From an uncultured Dialister sp. (lineage in GTDB: Bacteria; Bacillota; Negativicutes; Veillonellales; Dialisteraceae), in the NCBI GenBank assembly GCA_900314595.1, contig OMVW01000018.1, positions 1 to 33,094 of the forward strand: a stretch of DNA of 33,094 nt, read 5' to 3'. Each line of letters starts with the position of its first letter. Position 1 is the first letter of the stretch. Of the stretch, positions 6,952 through 15,467 are shown in pieces. The notes beneath the pieces are model-generated. The model did no database searches. It worked only from the letters and a program-made list of their open reading frames with translations, and had not been told where the DNA came from. Made by a program: the position numbers and the translations under genes.

Positions 6952-8889
6952 TTATTTCACCAGCAACCGGTCCAGCACTTCCGCAATCGTCTTCACAGGA
7001 ATCACTTCCACCCCTGCGGTTTTCGGGTCGATATCGGCCTTGTTTTCTTCCGGCACGAAGAGTCCCTTGAGGCCTGCCTGACGGGCGCCGAAGGCTTTTT
7101 CCGCCACACCCCCTACCGGCTTCACTTCCCCGGACAGGGAGACTTCACCGGTCACCGCATATTCCTGGCGGAGAGGGATTTTTTCCACCGCTGAGAGGAT
7201 GGCGCAGGTGATGGCGCAGCCTGCCGATGGACCGTCGATATTTCCACCGCCGATGATATTTACATGAAGGTCATAATCGGAAAGGTCCTTGCCCGCGATT
7301 CCCCTGACCACGGCTGCCGCCGTAGCCACGGAATCCTTGGCCATGGAACCGGCGGTATCATTGAAACGGATGGTACCCCGTCCTTTTTCCCTTGCCGGGA
7401 ATGCAGCCGCTTCGATTTCAATGGTGCTTCCCCAGTAGCCGGCCACTCCAAGGCCATAGATATGGCCGATTTTCGGCTCCTTAACCGCTGCTTTGGAAAG
7501 CCAGGGCGAAAGACGGCTGGCCTGGGCGGTCCGTTTCATAAGATCCAGGGAAATACGGACATTTTCCGCGCTCCCCGCTTCATATACGGCAAGTCCGTAG
7601 GCATCGGCCAGAAGGGAGACCGCCTTTCTGCCTTCCATGGTATAGGTGCTGATGAGCTCTGCCACTCCTTCTTCGAGAGTGACTTTCAGTTTCTCTGCCG
7701 CACGGTTTACGATTTCCACCACATGGTCCGGCTGGAGAGGTTCGAAGAAAACTTCGGCGCAGCGGGACCGGATGGCCGGATTGATTTCCGAAGGCTGCCG
7801 GGTGGTCGCGCCGATGAGGATGAAATCCGCCGGCGCTCCTTCTTTGAAAAGCTTTCTGATATAATCGGGCACTGCCGGGTCTTCTTCATCATAATAGGCC
7901 GATTCGAAATAAACCCGCTTGTCTTCGAGGACTTTCAGCAGTTTATTCAGCATCATGGGGTCCAGTTCACCAATTTCATCGATGAAGAGGATTCCCCCGT
8001 GGGCATCGGTCACAAGGCCAGGTTTCGGTTCCGGAATTCCATCATCGGCCAGATCTCTCCTTGCCCCCTGGTAAATCGGATCATGGACGGAGCCGATGAG
8101 AGGATTTGTGATATCCCTTTCGTCCCAGCGAAGGGTGGTTCCGTCACATTCCACAAAAGGCGCATTTTCGCCAAAGGCGGTATAGGGAAGTTTCTTTGCT
8201 TCATCCAGCACAAGGCGGGCAGCCGTGGTCTTGCCCACCCCCGGCGGACCGTAAAGGATGAGATGCTGCGGGTAGGGAGAAGCGATGCGGGAGGCCAGCG
8301 CACGAACGGCCCGGTCCTGACCCACGATTTCCGAGAGTTTTGCGGGACGCACGATCTGCATGATGGTACTGGTGAGCTTCACTTTGTCGAGAGCTTCCAG
8401 TTTTTCCATTTTATGTCTGGCCGCAGGAGATTCGGTGGTTTCCGTTTCTTCCTCAATGATTTCCTGGCGGATCTCATTCACATACTCCTGATGCCGTTCC
8501 TCCAGGCGGTCTGCGATTTTTTCCTCCAGCTGCCGCTCCACTGCCTGGCGGGCCAGCATTTCTGCCAGCCTGTCCTCCAGCTGGTCAAGAATCAGGGGAA
8601 TTTCCTCATCCGTCGGCGTATGGCTGTAATCCTTATTCTCCATGATGAGACGCTGCAGCCCGATGAGGCGGATTCTTGGATTTTCATCATGAATATATTT
8701 CAATGCATTGAAACGGCTGGCCTGCACGATGATCCGCTCAGAGCCTACAATGCTGGCGTAAATACTGTAGATGGCATTGATCTGCCGTTTCAGTTCTCCA
8801 TCGGAATAGCCTCCGCTTCCGGTAGCACTGTCTACAGCACTGTCCACGCGGTCCATAAGCCGTCCAATGAGATCCTTCACATCCTCCAT
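6952..8889 (-). CDS. lonC: LonC-type ATP-dependent protease
   Basis: 645 residues from an ATG with AAAGGAG upstream. It lacks the large substrate-binding N domain of LonA. Residues 1-95 are helical; 100-150 are a Glu/Arg/Gln-rich coiled coil; the AAA+ module follows with Walker A GPPGVGKTT (214-222), Walker B ILFIDE (300-305), and sensor/arginine-finger segment GATTRQPSEINPAIRSRC. The C-terminal Lon protease domain has the Ser-Lys dyad: Ser555 in DGPSAG and Lys598 in GGVAEKAFGA. This matches the LonC family of about 640 residues (TIGR02903, first described in spore-formers). It degrades damaged or regulatory proteins in the cytoplasm. No strong terminator follows it. Confidence 0.88.
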   Translation of the reverse strand: MEDVKDLIGRLMDRVDSAVDSATGSGGYSDGELKRQINAIYSIYASIVGSERIIVQASRFNALKYIHDENPRIRLIGLQRLIMENKDYSHTPTDEEIPLILDQLEDRLAEMLARQAVERQLEEKIADRLEERHQEYVNEIRQEIIEEETETTESPAARHKMEKLEALDKVKLTSTIMQIVRPAKLSEIVGQDRAVRALASRIASPYPQHLILYGPPGVGKTTAARLVLDEAKKLPYTAFGENAPFVECDGTTLRWDERDITNPLIGSVHDPIYQGARRDLADDGIPEPKPGLVTDAHGGILFIDEIGELDPMMLNKLLKVLEDKRVYFESAYYDEEDPAVPDYIRKLFKEGAPADFILIGATTRQPSEINPAIRSRCAEVFFEPLQPDHVVEIVNRAAEKLKVTLEEGVAELISTYTMEGRKAVSLLADAYGLAVYEAGSAENVRISLDLMKRTAQASRLSPWLSKAAVKEPKIGHIYGLGVAGYWGSTIEIEAAAFPAREKGRGTIRFNDTAGSMAKDSVATAAAVVRGIAGKDLSDYDLHVNIIGGGNIDGPSAGCAITCAILSAVEKIPLRQEYAVTGEVSLSGEVKPVGGVAEKAFGARQAGLKGLFVPEENKADIDPKTAGVEVIPVKTIAEVLDRLLVK

Positions 8890-8942
8890 ATGTAAGACTC
8901 CTTTCTATACGGCACCTGCGGCGCCGAGGGGTAAGGGAATGT

Positions 8943-9124
8943 GGCGCGCACATATAAGAAGCGCGCCATTTATATTTTTACGTGCGAAAGAATTGCCAAA
9001 ATGAATGACAGCAATCCATGGGCAGGGCCAGAGGCCCGTGCGCGAAGCGCACTCTATCAATTGGTTTTCCGAAGGAAAACCATATCCTTCCCGACAATCC
9101 CGATACCCCCGACAACCCCGATTC
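8943..9124. repeat. Dispersed intergenic element, copy D (- orientation)
   Basis: Between lonC and the dGTPase gene. A GGCGCGC/GCGCGCC hairpin (8943-8967) lies on the left. On the right are H3 (GGGCCAGAGGCCC), H2 (GTGCGC/GCGCAC) and H1 with stem TGGTTTTCC/GGAAAACCA (9062-9082), then CCATATCC and a C-rich repeat of the type CCCGACAAT, CCCGATACC (9090-9124) with a period nearer nine than seven, making this copy the exception to the heptamer rule. No gene is seen in this gap. Confidence 0.7.
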
Positions 9125-9163
9125 AAAAGCTATCGGAAAATCAGTTTCCCTTCTCACTTAGTG

Positions 9164-10192
9164 TTATTCTTTCTTGAAAGTCCAATACCTGGGCACGAAT
9201 ATATCTTCAAAGAGATTGATGGCAAAATTATCAGTGAGTCCGGAAATATAGTCCAGCGCTGCCCGGGGTATATTTCCTTTTGCCAGGCGCACCTGTTTCT
9301 TTGGGAGACGGTCTTCGTAATACGTGCCGTCCGGTTTCTGCTCCGTATAGTAATGGTAAAGCATTTTCACCACATTGCTGCCCCGCTTGCGGTCCGGGAT
9401 GAGATTTTCCGACATGTAAACTTCTTTAAACATGAAAGAGCGGAATTTGAGAAGGATCCTGTCTCCCTCCGGGCACATGCGGATACCATCTTTCTCATCC
9501 TGCATGGAATGGTCCACCACATCGGTGACCATGGCAGTAATCATGGAAGAATGGGTGGTGCCCAGCCTTGCCCGCACGTCATCGGGAAGATCGCTCTCCC
9601 CGATGAGGCCCATATTCTCAGCATCATCATAGTCATGGCACAGGTAGGCGATACGGTCTGCGTACTTGATAATAGCTCCTTCCAGGGTATGGGCCTGCAG
9701 ATGACCGCAGTGGTTAAGGATACCATCTTTCACTTCTTCTGTCAGGTTCAGTCCTTCGCCCTCTTTTTCCAGCGTTTCCACAATCCGCACACTCTGCTCA
9801 TTATGTTCAAAGTGACCGGCCGCTTCCTGCAGCGCCTGTTCTCCCACATGGCCGAAAGGCGTATGCCCCAGGTCGTGACCAAGGGCGATGGCTTCCACCA
9901 GATCTTCATTGAGGCGAAGGGCCCTGGCCATGGTCCGCCCGATCTGGGCCACCTCCAGGGTATGGGTCATGCGGGTCCTGTAATGGTCGCCCATGGGAGC
10001 GATGTACACCTGGGTCTTGTGCTTCAGCCGCCGGAAAGAATTGCAGTGAAGGATCCTGTCCCTGTCCCGCTGGAAATCGGTGCGAAGAGGATCTCTCTCT
10101 TCCGCTCTCGACCTTTCTGCATTCACTGCAAGCGCCGCCCGGCTGCAAAGAAGCTTCTTCTCTATTTCCTCACTCCGTTCACGAACCAGCAT
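9164..10192 (-). CDS. dgt: Deoxyguanosinetriphosphate triphosphohydrolase-like HD protein (dGTPase)
   Basis: 342 residues from ATG 10192, chosen because AAGGAGG lies just upstream; the longer start at 10210 has none. HD-domain metal ligands are visible: HTLEVAQIGRTMARAL, then AIALGHDLGHTPFGHVGE (the HD pair), and IIKYADRIAYLCHDYDD with the final Asp. The N-terminal DPLRTDFQRDRDRILHCNSFRRLKHKTQV is the family signature; FRRL and the later VRLAKGNIPRAALDYISG fit the type found in many Firmicutes. It hydrolyses dNTPs to deoxynucleosides and triphosphate, trimming dNTP pools, relevant beside the class III reductase in this window. Monocistronic by spacing. Exact substrate preference is not readable from sequence. 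Confidence 0.88.
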   Translation of the reverse strand: MLVRERSEEIEKKLLCSRAALAVNAERSRAEERDPLRTDFQRDRDRILHCNSFRRLKHKTQVYIAPMGDHYRTRMTHTLEVAQIGRTMARALRLNEDLVEAIALGHDLGHTPFGHVGEQALQEAAGHFEHNEQSVRIVETLEKEGEGLNLTEEVKDGILNHCGHLQAHTLEGAIIKYADRIAYLCHDYDDAENMGLIGESDLPDDVRARLGTTHSSMITAMVTDVVDHSMQDEKDGIRMCPEGDRILLKFRSFMFKEVYMSENLIPDRKRGSNVVKMLYHYYTEQKPDGTYYEDRLPKKQVRLAKGNIPRAALDYISGLTDNFAINLFEDIFVPRYWTFKKE

Positions 10193-10300
10193 AGCTTCCT
10201 CCTTATCCATCGAAAATCATAGTTGTTATATATATTTTAGCATGGATAGGAGAGTTTGTATTCATAGTCGTTGAAATTGGTTGACGTCATTTGGGGGAAA

Positions 10301-10511
10301 TCGTTCTTCGTTATTCGTTGTTCGTTCTTCGTGAAGGTGGCGGCGCTGATGCGCCGCCGAGTATATATTGGGGATGTACACAGACAGGGAAAAATTCTCA
10401 TTCCTGAGGATTGAGAGCCGAAGGCCGTCGGCGCAGCCGACTAAGTAAAATTGGTTCCCGCAGGGAACCATATCCTTAACGAACAACGAAGAACGAGCAG
10501 CGAAGAACGAC
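10301..10511. repeat. Dispersed intergenic element, copy E (- orientation)
   Basis: Occupies most of the 383-bp gap between dgt and ppsR. Left array TCGTTCT, TCGTTAT, TCGTTGT, TCGTTCT (10301-10328); then H4 as GGCGGCGC/GCGCCGCC, the conserved TGGGGATGTACACAGACAGG block, AATTCTCATT, H3 (GCCGAAGGC), H2 (GTCGGC/GCCGAC), H1 with stem TGGTTCCC/GGGAACCA (10452-10470), CCATATCC; right array ACGAACA, ACGAAGA, ACGAGCA, GCGAAGA (10479-10506). The arrays are reverse complements, giving inverted termini. Confidence 0.85.
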
Positions 10512-10531
10512 TTCCCAAAAGTTTTTCACGC

Positions 10532-10558
10532 AAAAGGACCCGCCCAAAGGGCGGGTCC
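10532..10558 (-). terminator. Intrinsic terminator of the ppsR operon
   Basis: GGACCCGCCC (10536-10545) and GGGCGGGTCC (10549-10558) with an AAA loop; leftward the stem is followed by TTTT. It lies 17 bp past the ppsR stop. Confidence 0.85.
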
Positions 10559-10575
10559 GGGATTAAGCATATTTC

Positions 10576-11403
10576 TCAATATTTATCCCCATACACTTCT
10601 TTATTTCTCTGAACGATGGCCATGATACGGCTGGCTGTCTCTTCGATGGCTTTGTTGGATACGTCGATGACGAGGCAGTGAAGCTGGCGCATGACTTCTT
10701 TGGCATAGGCCAGTTCATCTTCAATCCGGGCGATGTCCGTATAGTTGGCGGTGCCGGAGAAGCCCAGGGCCTTCATTCGTTCACTCCTGATGGTATTGAG
10801 TTTGTAAGGATCAATAATGAGTCCGATGATGCGGTACGGAGGCACGCGGAAGATTTCTTCCGGCAGCGGCACTTCCGGAACAAGGGGAAGATTGGCCACC
10901 TTGAATTTCTTGTGGGCCATGTACATGGAAAGAGGGGTCTTTGAGGTGCGGGATACGCCGATTAAGACCACGTCTGCTTTTTCAAAACCTGCAGGGTTCT
11001 TTCCATCGTCGTATTTCACGGCAAATTCAATGGCCGCCACTTTTTTGAAATATTCTTCATCCAGTTTGTGGATGATGCCCGGTTTCATTCTCGGTTTGGT
11101 GGAAGAAATGGTGCCTACCAGATTCATCATGGGTCCCAGAATGTCCACATAATGCACATTCTTTTCTTTTGCGATTTTTTCAAAGGTCTGGCGAAGTTCC
11201 GGGCTCACCAGGGTGTGGCAGACGACCGCATGATGGGCAGCCGCTTCTTCCAGCACTTTCTGTACCTGTTCCCCGTGACGGATGAAGGGGACTCTGACGA
11301 TGTCGATATCTTCATCGAACTGGCTGATGGTGGCCTTGGCCACGCTTTCCGCCGTTTCTCCAAGGGAATCGGAGACTACATACACTTCCGGAATCTTTGT
11401 CAA
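10576..11403 (-). CDS. ppsR: PEP synthase / pyruvate phosphate dikinase regulatory protein (DUF299)
   Basis: About 275 residues. The preferred start is TTG 11403, eight bases after AAGGAG; a GTG at 11412 would overlap that site. It is a bifunctional ADP-dependent kinase and Pi-dependent phosphorylase that inactivates and reactivates its dikinase target by phosphorylating a Thr two residues before the catalytic His. Visible features: VYVVSDSLGETAESVAKA at the N-terminus, the P-loop-like LIGVSRTSKTPLSMYMA in the middle, and LGFSGTANYTDIARIEDEL toward the end; the length fits the family (about 270). It overlaps the upstream ribosome site region of the CcpN-like gene end (11416), so the two are coupled, the same pairing as yqfL and ccpN in Bacillus. 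The matching target, PpsA, lies just upstream. Confidence 0.92.
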   Translation of the reverse strand: MTKIPEVYVVSDSLGETAESVAKATISQFDEDIDIVRVPFIRHGEQVQKVLEEAAAHHAVVCHTLVSPELRQTFEKIAKEKNVHYVDILGPMMNLVGTISSTKPRMKPGIIHKLDEEYFKKVAAIEFAVKYDDGKNPAGFEKADVVLIGVSRTSKTPLSMYMAHKKFKVANLPLVPEVPLPEEIFRVPPYRIIGLIIDPYKLNTIRSERMKALGFSGTANYTDIARIEDELAYAKEVMRQLHCLVIDVSNKAIEETASRIMAIVQRNKEVYGDKY

Positions 11404-11415
11404 TGGATTCACTCC

Positions 11416-12051
11416 TTATCTGTCCCTGCCCTTTCCCAGTTCCAGGAAGAGTCGGGTAATATTTGTCTTGGAAATACGACCTTTCAGCTTGAATTTTCTT
11501 TCCCCGTTTACATTGTGGAAAACGCCTACCGGCAGGCAGTCGATTTCATAATCGATGAGTTTCTGCGCAATAGAAACCATATCTTCGTCAGGCTCTGCGT
11601 AGATCATCTTGGAACGGGAAGTCATGACCATGGAAATGGGCACCTTGGCCATATCTTCGCGGCCCATGGCGGTCTTCAGCAGGTCCTTGCGGGACACTAC
11701 CCCCAGCACATCATCTTCTTTACCTACAAAGAGGGTTCCAATGTCCTCGGTGAAAAGGAGGACTGCTGCATCATAGGCATTGGAGTCCGCATTTACAAGG
11801 ACCGGCCTGGACATGCAGGCTTCTGCGGTGCAGGATCTGATTTCTGCGGCCGCCGGGTCTTCTCCCCCGCCCAGGTAGTAATAACCCAGTCTTCGCCTGG
11901 CGGCAATCACTTCTCCGGAAAGAAGGACAGCCAGGTCTCCGCGCAGGGCGCTTCTGGTAACGTGCAGTCGGTCTGCTATCATTTCCCCCGTAATAGGCCC
12001 GTTTTCACGGACGATGCGGGTTATTTCCTTCTGACGGCTTGTTAGCTGCAT
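11416..12051 (-). CDS. ccpN: CcpN-like transcriptional repressor (HTH plus CBS pair)
   Basis: 211 residues from an ATG with GGAG six bases upstream. The N-terminus (1-60) is a winged helix: MQLTSRQKEITRIVRENGPI, then TGEMIADRLHVTRSALRGDL, LGYYYLG. Two CBS domains follow (about 78-205): VLVNADSNAYDAAVLLFTED, VLGVVSRKDLLKTAMG, and PDEDMVSIAQKLIDYEID. This is the domain order of Bacillus CcpN (YqzB), which represses gluconeogenic genes in response to energy and carbon state through its CBS domains. Position between ppsA and ppsR strengthens the call. Likely targets are ppsA and its own operon; I could not find a convincing CcpN operator by eye. Confidence 0.82.
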   Translation of the reverse strand: MQLTSRQKEITRIVRENGPITGEMIADRLHVTRSALRGDLAVLLSGEVIAARRRLGYYYLGGGEDPAAAEIRSCTAEACMSRPVLVNADSNAYDAAVLLFTEDIGTLFVGKEDDVLGVVSRKDLLKTAMGREDMAKVPISMVMTSRSKMIYAEPDEDMVSIAQKLIDYEIDCLPVGVFHNVNGERKFKLKGRISKTNITRLFLELGKGRDR

Positions 12052-12099
12052 CTTTTCTCCTTCCTTATGGTATCCGGGATTTCCCCAGTAATTAAGGCA

Positions 12100-12127
12100 A
12101 ACCGGGACTGCTTGCGCAGCCCCGGTT
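12100..12127 (-). terminator. Probable terminator after ppsA
   Basis: ACCGGG and CTGC pair with GCAG and CCCGGT around a TTGC loop, 50 bp past the ppsA stop. The leftward T-tract is short (TTTG), so it may be leaky and let ppsA transcripts enter the ccpN-like gene. Confidence 0.5.
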
Positions 12128-12176
12128 GCCGGAATCGTTCAACTCACGGGAGCAGCTGAGGCATATAGCTTCCTGA

Positions 12177-14582
12177 TTACCACTTCAGGTCTTCTACTTC
12201 CTTCAGTCCTCTGCCGGTAGCTGCATCGAGCATGATTCTCTGTTCAATGCGTGCTACATTTCTCTTGGTAGCCTTGACCATATCCGGGTTGACGGATACG
12301 AAGTCGATGCCGCTCTTTACCAGGAATTCGGTGAAGTCCGGGTATACGGACGGTGCCTGGCCGCAGATGGAAACGGTCTTGCCGTCTTTGTGTGCGGTTT
12401 CGATGAGGTGGCGGACAGCTCTCTTGATAGCCAGATTGCGTTCATCGAAGAGGGCGGAAACGGTATCATTGTTTCTGTCGCAGCCGAGGATCAGCATCGT
12501 TAAATCATTGGAGCCGATGGAGTAGCCATCTACGTACTGGTTGAATTTGTCAGCCAGGATGATGTTGGACGGGATTTCTGCCATCAGGAACAGTTTGAAG
12601 TCCGGACCTCTTTCCAGTCCTTCTTCCTTCATGATAGCGGTAACCTTTGCTGCTTCGTCGACGGTTCTGCAGAACGGAATCATGCAGTTCAGGTTCTTCA
12701 GGCCGAATTCTTCACGGACTTTCTTCACAGCCTTCAGTTCGAGGCGGAATGCAGCGGTGTATTTCGGATCATAGTAACGGGAAGCGCCTCTCCAGCCGAG
12801 GAGGTCTGCCGGTTCAACCGGTTCAAATTTGTCGCCGCCCTTGAGGTTTCTGTATTCACCGGACTTGAAGTCGGAGAAGCGGAGTACTACCGGACGCGGA
12901 GAGAGGGCACGGCATACTTTGGCAATGCCTTCTGCCAGCATATCGATAACTTTTTCCGGTTTGCCCTGTTCGATGAGGTACAGCGGATGTTCATGGATGA
13001 AGGTGGTCCAGATGAATTCTTCACGCATCAGGCCGATGCCGTCGCAGGGAAGAGATGCGTATTTATCAGCCAGGTCCGGATCGCCCAGGTTCATGAGGAC
13101 GCCTGTGCCGGTGGGTGCGAAGTATTCAGCAGCTACAACGGTCTGTCCTGCAGCCGGTGCGCCTGCAGCCGGAGCAGCTTCAGCGGTCTTTACAAGGTCA
13201 GCTACGATACCTTCGTAAACGATACCGTTCTGTGCGTCGATGGTGATATCCTGGCCGGTCTTCAGGACTTTGGTTGCTTCTACACTGCGGCTCTTGGTGC
13301 CTACAACGCAGGGGATACCCAGTTCTCTGGAAACGATGGATGCGTGGCAGGTCATACCGCCTGCATCAGTGACGATGGCAACTGCCTTCTTCATAGCCGG
13401 TACCCAGTCCGGGGAAGTCATGGTAGTAACGAGGACTTCGCCTTCCTGGAATTCATCAATGTCCTTCGGATCAGTAATTACATGGCATTTGCCTGCAGCC
13501 ATTCCCGGGGAAGCCGGAAGACCTTTAACGAGTACTTTGTGATCAGTTGTCATTTTCACTTCTCCATTACCTGCTTTCTTTTCTTTATTCTTCTTGGACC
13601 ATACGGTTTCCGGACGAGCCTGGAGGATCCAGATGCGGTCCTGGTGATCGACTGCCCATTCCATATCCATGTAGCAGCCGTAATGTTTTTCAATAGCTTT
13701 TGCGTAGGAAGCCAGTTCAACCACCTGGTCATCGGTGAGTGCCTGGGATTTTGCTCTTTCTTCCGGAACTTTTCTTTCTTCTACATCGCCGCCTTCTTTA
13801 CGAACCAGTTCGATGGCTTTTTCATTGACGATGCGGGAACGGATGGTGAGATCTTCTTTATTGACGATGAAGTTATCCGGGGTAACGGTACCCTGAACGA
13901 CGTATTCGCCAAGGCCCCAGGAGCCTTCGATCATGACGCAGGAATCATCACCATTGGCAATATTCACGGTGAACATAACGCCGGCTACTTTGGAGTCAGC
14001 CATCATCTGGACAGCTGCAGAAAGAGCCACGTTTTCATGGTCGAAATTCTTCTTTGCTCTGTAGTAAACGGCACGGTCGGTGAAAGTGGAAGCATAGCAT
14101 TCCTTTACTTTTCTGATGACCATATCACGGCCGGTAATATTGAGGTAAGTATCCTGCTGGCCGGCAAAGGAAGCATCCGGCAGATCTTCGGCGGTAGCGG
14201 AAGAACGGACAGCCACATAAGGATTTTCCTCGCCCACTTTTTTGGCCAGTTCTTCATAAGCGTCGCCAATCTGCTGAGCCAGGTCTTCCGGCATTTCAGC
14301 GGAAACGATGCTTTCACGGATCTTTGTGCAGACTTCGTGAAGTTCTACGGAATCTTCCACGTCGTCCAGGCCCTGCAGCAGTTCATGAATCTTTTTGTTC
14401 TGGCCGGTAGCTTCCATGAAATAACGGTATGCATGCGCGGTGGTCGCATAGCCGTAAGGAACGGGAACGCCGGTAGAAGTGGTCAGTTCGCCCAGGGAAG
14501 AAGACTTCCCGCCTACCAGGTTTACGTCCTTTCTGTGAAGTTCATCAAACCATAAAACATAAGCATTCTCTCTTGCGTCCAT
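12177..14582 (-). CDS. ppsA: Phosphoenolpyruvate synthase (pyruvate, water dikinase)
   Basis: 801 residues from ATG 14582, six bases after AAGGAGG; a second in-frame ATG three bases earlier is too close. It converts pyruvate and ATP to PEP, AMP and phosphate for gluconeogenesis. Order: nucleotide-binding domain (1-330) with LVGGKSSSLGEL and AVRSSATAEDLPDASFAGQQ; phosphohistidine domain with GGMTCHASIVSRELGIPC, where His413 carries the phosphate and Thr411 is the expected PpsR site; and a C-terminal PEP-binding barrel with GLMREEFIW, MAEIPSNI, SIGSNDLT and SICGQAPSVYPDF. An Ala/Pro/Gly-rich linker (EAAPAAGAPAAGQT) joins the last two domains and is not typical of the E. coli enzyme. Promoter at 14657-14685. 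Regulators ccpN-like and ppsR follow downstream. Confidence 0.93.
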   Translation of the reverse strand: MDARENAYVLWFDELHRKDVNLVGGKSSSLGELTTSTGVPVPYGYATTAHAYRYFMEATGQNKKIHELLQGLDDVEDSVELHEVCTKIRESIVSAEMPEDLAQQIGDAYEELAKKVGEENPYVAVRSSATAEDLPDASFAGQQDTYLNITGRDMVIRKVKECYASTFTDRAVYYRAKKNFDHENVALSAAVQMMADSKVAGVMFTVNIANGDDSCVMIEGSWGLGEYVVQGTVTPDNFIVNKEDLTIRSRIVNEKAIELVRKEGGDVEERKVPEERAKSQALTDDQVVELASYAKAIEKHYGCYMDMEWAVDHQDRIWILQARPETVWSKKNKEKKAGNGEVKMTTDHKVLVKGLPASPGMAAGKCHVITDPKDIDEFQEGEVLVTTMTSPDWVPAMKKAVAIVTDAGGMTCHASIVSRELGIPCVVGTKSRSVEATKVLKTGQDITIDAQNGIVYEGIVADLVKTAEAAPAAGAPAAGQTVVAAEYFAPTGTGVLMNLGDPDLADKYASLPCDGIGLMREEFIWTTFIHEHPLYLIEQGKPEKVIDMLAEGIAKVCRALSPRPVVLRFSDFKSGEYRNLKGGDKFEPVEPADLLGWRGASRYYDPKYTAAFRLELKAVKKVREEFGLKNLNCMIPFCRTVDEAAKVTAIMKEEGLERGPDFKLFLMAEIPSNIILADKFNQYVDGYSIGSNDLTMLILGCDRNNDTVSALFDERNLAIKRAVRHLIETAHKDGKTVSICGQAPSVYPDFTEFLVKSGIDFVSVNPDMVKATKRNVARIEQRIMLDAATGRGLKEVEDLKW

Positions 14583-14656
14583 CATAGCCCTCCTTAAGGT
14601 ATGAAGATGAAAATAAAGAAATAAATTCTTGTACACTTTTTCGCTTCAGCAAATTT

Positions 14657-14685
14657 ATAGTATACCTTTATGCATAAAAAGTCAA
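14657..14685 (-). promoter_or_regulatory. Promoter of ppsA
   Basis: Read leftward: TTGACT (14680-14685), a 17-bp spacer, TACTAT (14657-14662). An overlapping TATACT would give a 15-bp spacer. The start point would fall near 14650, leaving a leader of about 68 nt. Confidence 0.6.
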
Positions 14686-14860
14686 GGAAACAGAGCCACA
14701 AGAGTGTGTACTTTTATGGAAATAAATATATCCTTTTACCCTCATTTCCGATTCCAAACAGGAAATACTGGATAATTCAGGTGATATAAAAATACTCTCT
14801 TAAAGGAAGCAGGGAAATTTTATATAGCCTTTCCTCCGCCCTTAGATAAAAAAGCGCAAT

Positions 14861-14884
14861 AAAAAAAGCCCCGGTAAAGGGGCT
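14861..14884 (-). terminator. Intrinsic terminator of the MarR-type gene
   Basis: AGCCCC (14867-14872) and GGGGCT (14879-14884) with a 6-nt loop, then seven T reading leftward; it starts 7 bp past the stop at 14891. The rest of the 308-bp gap 14583-14890 holds only the ppsA promoter and AT-rich DNA. Confidence 0.88.
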
Positions 14885-14890
14885 GAAAAA

Positions 14891-15337
14891 TCAGATGGGG
14901 TTCCTGTTGCTCACAAGGATCCTCTTAACTTCCAGTATGGTACGGACGGCAGCTTCCACATCTTCTTCCGATATTTCATCCATCTCGCGGCAGAGCCAGC
15001 CCTGGAAACGGGTGACATACCTGTCATAGCAGGCTTCGCCGGTTTCCGTCAGTTCCAGAAGATATACCCTTTTATCTTCCCGGCTCCTGGTTTTGACGAG
15101 GAATTTCATGATGCACAGTTCATTCACCAGTTTGGTAATGGAGGGAAGGGTCCCGCCCATTTCTTCGGCTACGTCGCTGACCCGGACAGCTCCATTTTTT
15201 CCATGCAGATGATGCACGGCATCAATGACCCGGATATGCCTCGGTTTCATATGCTTCGGCAGCGGCGGAAGAAGTTCGCAGATTCTCTTTGCTTCCTGGC
15301 AGGACAGCAGAAATTCACGAATCAGTTTATTATCCAT
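14891..15337 (-). CDS. MarR-family transcriptional regulator
   Basis: 148 residues from ATG 15337, which follows GGGGA; an ATG 12 codons earlier has no ribosome site. Winged-helix pattern: IRVIDAVHHLHGKNG, VRVSDVAEEMGGTLPSITKL (recognition helix), VNELCIMKFLVKTRSREDKR (wing with the Asp-Lys-Arg typical of MarR), VYLLELTETGEACYDRYVTR. MarR proteins are dimeric regulators that often sense phenolic or oxidative ligands; the target here is not evident, since it stands alone with its own promoter (15385-15413) and terminator. Family call is good, function unknown. Confidence 0.85.
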   Translation of the reverse strand: MDNKLIREFLLSCQEAKRICELLPPLPKHMKPRHIRVIDAVHHLHGKNGAVRVSDVAEEMGGTLPSITKLVNELCIMKFLVKTRSREDKRVYLLELTETGEACYDRYVTRFQGWLCREMDEISEEDVEAAVRTILEVKRILVSNRNPI

Positions 15338-15384
15338 TTTATTTCCCCAATCTTTTACACCATGAAAAGTCACACACCGTTAAG

Positions 15385-15413
15385 ATAATAACACATATTT
15401 TAATTTCTTGCAA
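15385..15413 (-). promoter_or_regulatory. Promoter of the MarR-type gene
   Basis: Read leftward: TTGCAA (15408-15413), exactly 17 bp, then TATTAT (15385-15390), about 48 bp before the start codon. Confidence 0.65.
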
Positions 15414-15431
15414 AGAACTTTCACGGTACGT

Positions 15432-15462
15432 AAAAAAACCGGGACTCTCAAAAATCCCGGTT
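15432..15462 (-). terminator. Intrinsic terminator of the ADP-ribosylglycohydrolase-like gene
   Basis: AACCGGGA (15437-15444) and TCCCGGTT (15455-15462), then TTTTTTTA reading leftward, 6 bp past the stop codon. Confidence 0.88.
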
Positions 15463-15467
15463 ATCTT

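Noticed and set aside
7264..8895. A 543-codon open frame on the + strand opposite lonC
   Set aside because: Shadow of LonC; His- and Arg-rich composition typical of antisense frames.
12987..14555. A 522-codon open frame opposite ppsA
   Set aside because: Shadow of the dikinase gene, no start signal, Phe/His-rich composition.
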